Translations under genes and position numbers: made by a program
Shown: positions 19,044 through 26,158 of the stretch, piece by piece
Layout: the number at the start of each line of letters is the position of its first letter
How positions within the stretch are numbered: the stretch's first letter is position 1
Assembly (NCBI GenBank): GCA_965641885.1
Contig: OZ282574.1
Span: 2,356,001 to 2,420,000, forward strand
Reading direction: 5' to 3'
DNA: 64,000 nt
Source of the DNA: Pseudophaeobacter sp965641885
Lineage (GTDB): Bacteria; Pseudomonadota; Alphaproteobacteria; Rhodobacterales; Rhodobacteraceae
The notes under the pieces: model-generated
The model's input: the letters and a program-made list of their open reading frames with translations, nothing else
Databases searched by the model: none
What the model was told of the DNA's origin: nothing

Positions 19044-20073
19044 GTGCGCCTCCTCTGCGTCGCGCACTGCTGCGGTGGCGGCGGCCTTTTGGGGTTCGTT
19101 TTGCAAAGCTGACGGCCCAAAGAGATGTCACGGCTGGAACGATCCCTTTGGGCAGGAACAACACAAACAAGACAAGAATGATGCCGGTGATCAAAGTGTT
19201 GTCGATCATCGTTTGCTGGCCCAGCATGAACTTCAGATAGGCGAGTCCGGCAGCGCCAAGGATGGGTCCAAACCGCGTCCCCAGCCCGCCAACAATGCAC
19301 CAGATGATGATTTCTGCCGATTGACCAAGGCTGAACAGTCCCGGCGTGACAATCTCGGCCCAATTGGCAAAGAGCCCGCCTGCCAGTCCAGCAATCCCGG
19401 CGCCGATGGCAAACAAAGCTGTCTTTCGCGCCCGCACGTCGTAGCCCATCAAGGAGACACGTGTTTCGTTTTCGCGAATGCCAACCGCGATGCGCCCAAA
19501 GGGGGTGCGCAAAAGCCAGGTCACAAAGAAAAACACCATGAGAAGGGCAACAGCGCAGACATAGTAGAGCGGCTCTCCCCAGATGTAATTGCTGGGCTGG
19601 CCCGGCACATTCAGGGTGTGAAACCCGGGGATGCCATTGAAACCACCCAGACGGGCCTCTCCGATCTTGTACTGCGGGCCCGCCGTTGAGTTGATGAATT
19701 TGAACAGGATCAAAGTCACCACCAATGTGATGACGCCGAGATAGACATCCGTCAGACGCCCATAAAACATCATCGCCCCCAGCAGCGCAGCAAAGATGGC
19801 CGGCACAAGGATGGTCAGCAGCATTGGCAATGTGCTTTCGCCGATGTTAATCGCGGCCACCGCGTATGTGTAGGCGCCAAGACCAAAGAACGCCGCCTGA
19901 CCAAAGCACAGGATGCCGCCAAAGCCCCAGATCACGCCCAGGCTCAACCCAAGCATGCCATAGATGACGAGCACAGTCAGCGTGTAGGTGCTGATAAGCA
20001 TTGGCATGATCAGCATCAGCGCCACACCAAAGATCAAAGCGACGACATCGCCTTTTCCAGCAGTGCGAGACAT
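19036..20073 (-). CDS. ABC transporter permease (LivM/UrtC type)
   Basis: Second membrane subunit of the importer, about 345 residues. It has eight to ten hydrophobic segments and the typical LivM stretches WGFGGILCFGQAAFFGLGAY and IRENETRVSLMGYDV, followed by a C-terminal conserved cytoplasmic turn. Its ATG at 20073 overlaps the stop of the LivH gene (TGATG). The C-terminal tail is short and Arg-rich. Confidence 0.93.
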   Translation of the reverse strand: MSRTAGKGDVVALIFGVALMLIMPMLISTYTLTVLVIYGMLGLSLGVIWGFGGILCFGQAAFFGLGAYTYAVAAINIGESTLPMLLTILVPAIFAALLGAMMFYGRLTDVYLGVITLVVTLILFKFINSTAGPQYKIGEARLGGFNGIPGFHTLNVPGQPSNYIWGEPLYYVCAVALLMVFFFVTWLLRTPFGRIAVGIRENETRVSLMGYDVRARKTALFAIGAGIAGLAGGLFANWAEIVTPGLFSLGQSAEIIIWCIVGGLGTRFGPILGAAGLAYLKFMLGQQTMIDNTLITGIILVLFVLFLPKGIVPAVTSLWAVSFAKRTPKGRRHRSSARRRGGAHG

Positions 20074-20939
20074 CACATCTTCCCCTTAAAGAACTTGGCG
20101 GTCACGCCCTGTGGCAACAGGCGCAGCAGGATCACCGCGGCCACCAGAAGGGCGACTTCGCCGATCACCGGTGAGATCGCAAAGGTGAAGACCTGATTGA
20201 CAAAGCCAAAAAGCCCCGCACTGCTGATCAAACCCGCGATAAGGGAAGGTCCGCCTGCAATGACGGTAATAAAGGCTTTGGCGATATAGATGCCGCCGGA
20301 TGTGGGGACGAGCCCGACCAGAGGCGCCAGGACCGCGCCTGCCAGACCCGACAAAGCAGAGCCAAAGAAGAAGGTCGCCATATAGATGCGATCAGGACTG
20401 TAGCCCAGAGCGGCGGCAATATCTGAGCGCTGCATTGTGCCGCGCGCAATCAGGCCGGCGCGCGTAGTCTTTAACAGCAGATAGATGCCGACCAGCAGGC
20501 AGATCGTGATAAATATGATAAAGAAATTATAGCCGTTGATCTGGTAGTTTCCCACGGAAAATCCCTTGATCGGCGTCGTGATGCTGGTGGTGGTATTGCC
20601 AAAAATCATCGTGACAATACCGACGAAAAACAGGCTAAGGCCCCAGGTGGCCAACATGGTATCCACCAGACGGCCATAGAGATGCCGAATGACCAGCCTC
20701 TCGACAACCAGCCCAATCAGGCCAACCACAAGTGGCGCGACAATCAGCATCGCCACAAAGACATTCACGCCAAGGTTCACGGCAGTGATTGTGGCGTATC
20801 CCCCCATCATCATGAATTCGCCATGCGCCAGGTTGATCACCTTCATCATGCCAAACACGACGGCGAGGCCTGCGCTGATCAGCGCCAGCGAGGCGATGCC
20901 GTAAAGAATTTCCACCAAGATGACAAAGGACAGATCCAT
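20073..20939 (-). CDS. ABC transporter permease (LivH/UrtB type)
   Basis: First membrane subunit of the importer, 288 residues. It has hydrophobic helices throughout, the LivH hallmark MKVINLAHGEFMMMGGY (about 31-47) and a QRSDIAAALGYSPDRI coupling-helix region. It follows the binding-protein gene by about 100 bases containing a weak hairpin, and overlaps the next permease. It should form the heteromeric channel with the LivM-type subunit. Confidence 0.94.
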   Translation of the reverse strand: MDLSFVILVEILYGIASLALISAGLAVVFGMMKVINLAHGEFMMMGGYATITAVNLGVNVFVAMLIVAPLVVGLIGLVVERLVIRHLYGRLVDTMLATWGLSLFFVGIVTMIFGNTTTSITTPIKGFSVGNYQINGYNFFIIFITICLLVGIYLLLKTTRAGLIARGTMQRSDIAAALGYSPDRIYMATFFFGSALSGLAGAVLAPLVGLVPTSGGIYIAKAFITVIAGGPSLIAGLISSAGLFGFVNQVFTFAISPVIGEVALLVAAVILLRLLPQGVTAKFFKGKM

Positions 20940-20996
20940 GAAGGCTCACATGTTTGTTGAGGAAGCCGGGATCGCGCCCAGGCATATGGGAAAACG

Positions 20997-21020
20997 GAGG
21001 GCCACCTGGCGGCAGCCCTC
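20997..21020 (-). terminator. Possible intra-operon attenuating hairpin
   Basis: On the minus strand GAGGGC (21020-21015) and GCCCTC (21002-20997) can pair across a 12-base loop, with CGTTTTCCC following. It lies between the binding-protein gene and the first permease. Such partial terminators commonly raise binding protein over membrane subunits. The T run is short, so termination would be incomplete. Confidence 0.4.
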
Positions 21021-21042
21021 AAAAGATCAGGACCCAAAGCGT

Positions 21043-22281
21043 TTAGATCTGGATCTCGTATTGGGTATTGTCGTCCGGATTGGCCGCAAGGTCACAAACT
21101 GCCTGCGTATCAATGGGTTGGCGCTGTGGCAGCGACTTGATAACCCGCATCTTCTGGTCTTGAATTTCCATCAGATGCACGTCGAGCACCGCATGGTGCG
21201 TCTTGGGGTCAACCGTCACCACGCCGCCGGGACCGGTGATTGAGACGCCGGTTTCCAGGGCCGCGATAATCGCGTCGCGATCCAGAGAGCCTGCTTTGCG
21301 CACCCCTTCTGCCCATGTCAGCAGACCGTGATAGTTGGAGACTGCGATTTCGTGCATGCTTTGATCGCCGTCATTTGCCGCGGCCCATGCCTCTTTGAAA
21401 GCATTGTTTTCAGGCGTGTCCAGCTCTTGCGAGTAGTTATAGGCCACCATGATGCCGTTGCCTTCTACTGGCGTCAGAACCTTGTGTTCATTGCCCACAC
21501 CCAGCGTGGTCGAGGCCAAGGGAATGCGGTCTTTCATACCCGCAGCAGCCCACTGGCGGAAGAACGACAGATGGTTGCCCCCCACAAGCGGTGCAATCAC
21601 CAGATCAGGACCAGCCGTCTGGATCTTGGCGATTGTGGAGCCAAAGTCGGAGACATCAAGCGGGAAGAAATCAACGCCAATGGTCTCGCCGCCATTATCG
21701 GCCACGAACTTTTTAATCCAGCTCGCCATGTACTGTCCGTAGTTGTAATCGGCAGCCAGAATATAGACTTTTTTGCCCGCCTTCTCCATTGCATAGGGCA
21801 CCAGAGCCTCAACCTGCTGCGCAGGCGTTACACCGTTGATAAAGATGTTTCTGTCGCAGACGCCGCCTTCATACAGCACGTTGTAAAAGTACAGCGTTTG
21901 CGTCTTGCGCATCGTCTGGCGGATCGCCTCGCGCGAGGCTGACAGGATGCCGCCGTGCACAACATCAACCCTGTCCTGTCGGGTGAGTTGCTGGCCATAC
22001 TGCGTGTAGAGCGCCATGTCTGATTGCGTGTCATAGGCTATGACTTCGACCTGTTTGCCCAGCAAACCACCCTCGGCGTTGATCTGGCTGACGGCCAGAC
22101 GCATCGCCATATCCATCGGTTTGCCATAGGCATCAAAGGGGCCGGAGGTGTCCAGAATGGACCCCAGTTTGATGGTGTCGGCAGCAAGAGCAAAGCCTGG
22201 CATCATAACCGCGCCAGTCAGCGTTGTCCCGGTCAGCGCCGCGCCCGTTCCAAGAAATTTACGTCGATTAAGAACAGTCAT
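21043..22281 (-). CDS. Urea/short-chain amide ABC transporter binding protein, Tat-exported
   Basis: Periplasmic binding protein of the Peripla_BP_5 fold, UrtA/FmdD/AmiC branch, 412 residues from ATG 22281, which has GGAGGG just upstream. A twin-arginine signal (NRRKFLGTGAALTG) and an AxA-type cleavage region around FALAAD begin the protein, so it is likely exported folded by Tat. The ligand-binding domain follows with GSILDTSGPFDAYGKP and LYEGGVCDRNIF. The latter is shared with the AmiC-like gene at 24.1-25.2 kb. As the first gene before the permeases it sets substrate specificity. The downstream amidase suggests an amide ligand. Confidence 0.92.
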   Translation of the reverse strand: MTVLNRRKFLGTGAALTGTTLTGAVMMPGFALAADTIKLGSILDTSGPFDAYGKPMDMAMRLAVSQINAEGGLLGKQVEVIAYDTQSDMALYTQYGQQLTRQDRVDVVHGGILSASREAIRQTMRKTQTLYFYNVLYEGGVCDRNIFINGVTPAQQVEALVPYAMEKAGKKVYILAADYNYGQYMASWIKKFVADNGGETIGVDFFPLDVSDFGSTIAKIQTAGPDLVIAPLVGGNHLSFFRQWAAAGMKDRIPLASTTLGVGNEHKVLTPVEGNGIMVAYNYSQELDTPENNAFKEAWAAANDGDQSMHEIAVSNYHGLLTWAEGVRKAGSLDRDAIIAALETGVSITGPGGVVTVDPKTHHAVLDVHLMEIQDQKMRVIKSLPQRQPIDTQAVCDLAANPDDNTQYEIQI

Positions 22282-22347
22282 AGTCCCTCCACGCATGGTT
22301 TCATGACCATGCTTTGTTGGTTGATTGGTTGGTTTCTTCGGTTGGTA

Positions 22348-23943
22348 TTATGTGTCCTTTGCCTTGATGCGGTTGGCATAGTCAGCCGTGCGTCCAGCAA
22401 TGTTGGGGTCAAAATCCATGCCGATTTCTTCGCCCATCTGTTTCATTGCAGGCAGGCGCACGGCCATGCCCAGGATTTGATCCATGGCCGAGCCAAAGGC
22501 ACTGTCAGCGCCGCCATCCCCGCTGCCGCCGAGCCCACCGCCGCCCATGCCACCAATGTGGTTGATCCTGATCGAGTCAATTTTCTCCACCGGCTTCATC
22601 ATCTGCGTCATGATTTCAGGCAGGCGGTCGAGCCGCTTTTCTTCCAGCCGCATGGCAACCAGCGCATCACTCCTGGTGTTCTCAGCTTCGATCAGGGCAG
22701 AATTGCCCTTGGCCACGGCTTCGGATTTTGCCAGCTCGGCCGTGGCAAGCATGGTTGCCGCATCGGCTTCGGCTTTGGTTCTGACAGCCAGTGTCTCGGC
22801 GTCACTTTTGGCCTGGGCCGTGCTGAGTTCGATGTCTTTTGTCTGTCTCATCTCAGCGGTCTCATGCTCACGGCGCACCACCGCCTTTTCTTTTTGCGCC
22901 TGGACATCTTCGGCTGCCAAAAGAACCGCAACACGCGCCGACTCCTCAGCAGCCTGGGTTTTGAACTCGGCCGTGCGCAGCGCGGACAGCCTGGTCTCAT
23001 TCTCGATTTTGGTTTCTTCCAGAGCCAGAATGGCCGCCATTTCGGTGCGACGCAGCGCTTCGTCATTGGCGACCTTGGCGGCTTCGATCTGGGTCAGGGA
23101 TGTCAGCTTTTGCTGTTCTATCCGCAGCTCGGAATCCGATTTTGCAGCTTCTTTCTTGGCGCGTGATTCTGCTTCAAGACGCTCAATCACCTCCTGTTGC
23201 GCAATCGTGGCCTCGCGCTCGCTGCGATCAATTTCAAGTTGGCGCTGATGTTTGGCAAGACCACTTTCGCGCACAGCAATATCGGTCTCCGTCTCGATCC
23301 GAACCCGCGCGCGGCGCTGTTCTGACACCAGCTCTGCATGACGGCGCAGGCCTTTGGCGGCAAAGGCGTTCTTCTCGTCGAGCTGCGACAGATCGCTTTG
23401 ATCAACACGGATCAGGGATACAGAGATGAGCGACAGGCCAAAATGCGCCGCTTTTGCCGCGACGGCGGCCTCGACCTCGGTGGTGAAACCCGCCCGGTTT
23501 GAATGCAGCTCTTCAAGGGACCGCGTGGCGGCTGCGGCCTGCATCGCATCGAGCATTGAGCCGCGCAGCAGCTCCTCAATGGCGTCGCCGCCCCGTTCAA
23601 CCCGGCTTCCCAGGGCCTGTGCTGCGGTCGCAACCGCCTCATCACTGCCGTCGACGCGGAATTCAAATTCCATCGCAACATCCGCCCGTAGCTGGTCGCC
23701 AGTCAGCACCCCATCGCGCCCCTTGCGCTCTGCTGCAAAGGTCACCGCCCCCATCATTACGCGTTGCACCTGATGCAGGATCGGCAGCGCGATGCAGCCA
23801 CCATGCAGGACGACCTTTTTGCCGCCAAACCCCGTGCGCACCAGGGCAGAGCTCAAGGTGGCTTTTGCAAAGAATTTTTGCAGGAACCAGATGCCAAGTA
23901 AAATGACAATGGCCAACAAAATGATGGATACGACCCAGACCAA
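22348..23943 (-). CDS. Flotillin-like SPFH protein (YqiK family)
   Basis: 531 residues. One N-terminal membrane helix (about 3-25) is followed by a region related to the SPFH/band 7 domain (about 45-190). A long Ala/Glu/Lys-rich coiled coil (about 190-440) follows, and then a Gly-rich linker (GGMGGGGLGGSGDGG) and a short C-terminal domain. Flotillins organise membrane microdomains. The gene lies 66 bases upstream of the binding-protein gene on the same strand and may share its transcript. A scaffold role for the transporter is only a suggestion. Confidence 0.82.
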   Translation of the reverse strand: MVWVVSIILLAIVILLGIWFLQKFFAKATLSSALVRTGFGGKKVVLHGGCIALPILHQVQRVMMGAVTFAAERKGRDGVLTGDQLRADVAMEFEFRVDGSDEAVATAAQALGSRVERGGDAIEELLRGSMLDAMQAAAATRSLEELHSNRAGFTTEVEAAVAAKAAHFGLSLISVSLIRVDQSDLSQLDEKNAFAAKGLRRHAELVSEQRRARVRIETETDIAVRESGLAKHQRQLEIDRSEREATIAQQEVIERLEAESRAKKEAAKSDSELRIEQQKLTSLTQIEAAKVANDEALRRTEMAAILALEETKIENETRLSALRTAEFKTQAAEESARVAVLLAAEDVQAQKEKAVVRREHETAEMRQTKDIELSTAQAKSDAETLAVRTKAEADAATMLATAELAKSEAVAKGNSALIEAENTRSDALVAMRLEEKRLDRLPEIMTQMMKPVEKIDSIRINHIGGMGGGGLGGSGDGGADSAFGSAMDQILGMAVRLPAMKQMGEEIGMDFDPNIAGRTADYANRIKAKDT

Positions 23944-24027
23944 AGCGATACTCCCAAGTGGACAAAATACTGGGATCGCGCTCTGAACTATGGCAGCAAA
24001 CCCGTTTCACCAAGGGTTGCTGAATTC

Positions 24028-24066
24028 ATTTTCCATTTCAAGTAATTTATTTTCCCTTTCAAGGAA
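24028..24066. repeat. Two 18-bp direct repeats, 21-bp period, upstream of the flotillin gene
   Basis: ATTTTCCATTTCAAGTAA (24028-24045) and ATTTTCCCTTTCAAGGAA (24049-24066) match at 16 of 18 positions. Their starts are 21 bases apart, two helical turns, so bound proteins would face the same side. They lie 85-123 bases upstream of the flotillin start. A related CCTTTCCAAG lies in the MarR/AmiC-like divergent promoter region near 25262-25271. A regulator site is inferred. Confidence 0.5.
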
Positions 24067-24085
24067 AAATCGTAAACACCTGAAA

Positions 24086-25237
24086 TTATAGTTTTTTTAT
24101 GATATCAAAAAGGGCTCCATCCGCCTTGGCCAGATAGATCGGCGCCGTGCCTGCGCCCTGACCACTACGGTTGCAACACCTCACAGAGTCAAAGCTGATC
24201 GCGCCTGTGCTGCGGCTGTCCTTTTCGTGCCAGTCGTCTTTGTGGGCTGCCATCAATCCAGCAAGGAACTGCACCCCTTCGTAGGTTGACTGGCCAAGCG
24301 CGTTCAGAACCGGCGCAGTCTCGCCATGAATGGCATAGTAGCGCTCGCGGAAATTAGTGTTTTCGGACGTCGCGAGCGATCCAAAATATGAGGAGGCTGA
24401 ATAGAGCTCTTTGAGGTTGTCGGCACCGCTGGCCAACAGGCTGTTTTCTTCAATTGCACAAGAAAAGCGGATCATGCGATCATGCATACCGGCCGCGCCA
24501 AAGGCCCGGTTGAAGGTCACCGCATCCTGACCAACAAGAGACAAAAGCACCGCATCAGCATTTGTTTGGGCGATCTCGGCGACCAGACCTGACATATCGC
24601 TAATGCCAAAGGGCATGTATCGCTCAAAACAGATATCCGCGGACATCTGTGAGAGCTTTTCTGTCGCGTAGGTGTTAGAGGAGCGCGGCCAGACGTAGTC
24701 GTTGCCCACCAGCGCCCAGTTCTTGATCTTCATATCGGTGCAAAAATGCTCAAGCGCCGGCCCCAACTGGCGATCCGGCGTGTCCCCAATTGCAAAAATC
24801 CCCTTGGTGTTCTCGCCGCCCTCATACAGCGGCGTATATATATAAGGCACACGTTGGCGCACGATCTTGCTCAGGTTCTGACGCACGGCGCTGATATGCA
24901 TGCCGACAATCGCATCAATGGCACCAATCTCAATCAATGAGTTGATCACCTCTTCAACCGGGGTCTGCGCCTCAAGGGCAGAGTCGATCATGATCAACTC
25001 GACAGGGCGACCACATATCCCGTTGTTCTCATTAAGCTGGGCAACGGCGACCTGGGCGCTGGAAATACAGGACGGAGCCCACAGCCCAGCCGATCCACAC
25101 ATAGGAATAAGCAAGCCGATGCGAAACGTAACTCTCGGAAAATCCGCGAGTTTCCCGTCGATATCTCTGACCTCGCTCGGCACGATCATCTTGGACGAGC
25201 TTGGACCGATAGACGATGCGATAGAAGCGTCCAACAT
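24086..25237 (-). CDS. AmiC/UrtA-like ligand-binding protein without an evident signal peptide
   Basis: Peripla_BP_5-type receptor of 383 residues, a paralog of the binding protein at 21-22 kb (TPLYEGGENTKGIFAIGDTP versus NVLYEGGVCDRNIFINGVTP). The N-terminus is polar and has no hydrophobic core or twin-arginine motif, so the protein probably stays in the cytoplasm, like AmiC, the amide-sensing negative regulator of the Pseudomonas amidase operon. No AmiR/ANTAR partner gene lies nearby. A MarR gene is divergent from it by 76 bases. The start codon is uncertain because no strong ribosome site precedes ATG 25237. Confidence 0.78.
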   Translation of the reverse strand: MLDASIASSIGPSSSKMIVPSEVRDIDGKLADFPRVTFRIGLLIPMCGSAGLWAPSCISSAQVAVAQLNENNGICGRPVELIMIDSALEAQTPVEEVINSLIEIGAIDAIVGMHISAVRQNLSKIVRQRVPYIYTPLYEGGENTKGIFAIGDTPDRQLGPALEHFCTDMKIKNWALVGNDYVWPRSSNTYATEKLSQMSADICFERYMPFGISDMSGLVAEIAQTNADAVLLSLVGQDAVTFNRAFGAAGMHDRMIRFSCAIEENSLLASGADNLKELYSASSYFGSLATSENTNFRERYYAIHGETAPVLNALGQSTYEGVQFLAGLMAAHKDDWHEKDSRSTGAISFDSVRCCNRSGQGAGTAPIYLAKADGALFDIIKKL

Positions 25238-25313
25238 AGTTTTTAAAGTGCATTGAAAATCCTTTCCAAGTCAACTATTTTTGAAATCAACCGTTCAGAG
25301 GATCAGAACAGCA

Positions 25314-25736
25314 ATGTCGCATTCCCACCCCGTGCAATCCTACCTGTCTTACTCGCTCGCCACGGCGCACCGTAAGGTGCACGGATCTCTCAGCAAGCGC
25401 CTGAAAGAGTTCAACGTACAGGTTGAAGCCTGGCGGGTGATGGAAGTGCTGGAAGCCGGAAGCAACCTGACCATGGGGGATCTTGCCGAGGCCGTTCTGA
25501 TGAACCCGCCGACCCTGACCAAGCTGGTTGATCGCATGGTGTCTGATGGGATCGTCCACAGACGTATGGCCAGCATTGACCAGCGGCAGGTCAATCTGAT
25601 TTTGACCGACCTTGGGAAAAAGCGTGTTCAGCAAATCCGAGAGCAAGCGCGGCTTGAAGATGATGCGATTCTGAACAAGCTGGGAAGTGAAAAAGCCGAC
25701 CTGCTTCACAGAATTTTGGGCGAGCTTGTTCAATAG
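25314..25736 (+). CDS. MarR family transcriptional regulator
   Basis: Winged helix regulator of about 140 residues. Features are RVMEVLEAGSNLTMGDLAEAVLMNPPTLTKLVDRMVSDGIVHRR (recognition helix region) and the wing DQRQVNLILTDLGKK with the conserved Asp-x-Arg. ATG 25314 follows GAGG by about eleven bases. A TTG at 25281 is possible but less likely. It is divergent from the AmiC-like gene, so it probably controls that gene and perhaps the amide operon. MarR proteins commonly release DNA on binding small aromatic or phenolic ligands. The ligand here is unknown. Confidence 0.9.
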   Translation: MSHSHPVQSYLSYSLATAHRKVHGSLSKRLKEFNVQVEAWRVMEVLEAGSNLTMGDLAEAVLMNPPTLTKLVDRMVSDGIVHRRMASIDQRQVNLILTDLGKKRVQQIREQARLEDDAILNKLGSEKADLLHRILGELVQ

Positions 25737-26158
25737 CTCTTTGGTATCGACGCCCGCGTAAAATCAATGCCTGCGAGCGTACATGCAGGCATGTCCAAAC
25801 AGGGCTTTGCTAAACAAATCCTTTGAAGGGCCGTAGTCTCGCATCCCCCAGACGAATTCAGCCTGCGGCCTTGGCGACGGCTGCCAACGACCTGCTGTTT
25901 GCGTCAAAAATTGCGGCACTCAGCCTTATAACGGTTTCTCAGCGTCGTGTTTGTAACGTTCTGGCCCGCCCGTAGATGGCCACAAATCGATTGCGCCCCT
26001 ATCGAGGCACACGCAACGCGAGCAGGCCTTTCTTTCGGCGCAACGTGCGTATGTTTATGGCGCTCCATAAGTATAGTTGAGCCACAATTTAAGAAATTGT
26101 TAGGTCGATCAGGGGATGGAGATCGTAGTTTAACGATCACGATCTGAGGTTTTTCACG
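25737..26158. other. Intergenic stretch without a supported gene
   Basis: About 420 bases between the MarR gene and the chemoreceptor gene. Short frames here show no family features. The stretch from 26060 on is AT-richer and probably holds the chemoreceptor promoter, but no consensus boxes were convincing. Confidence 0.5.

Noticed and set aside
18424..19689. 421-codon plus-strand frame
   Set aside because: It is antisense to the LivG and LivM type genes, is low in family-like sequence and crosses two real genes.
22024..23166. 380-codon plus-strand frame
   Set aside because: It is the mirror of the flotillin coiled coil and of the binding-protein N-terminus; composition is biased, with no domain.
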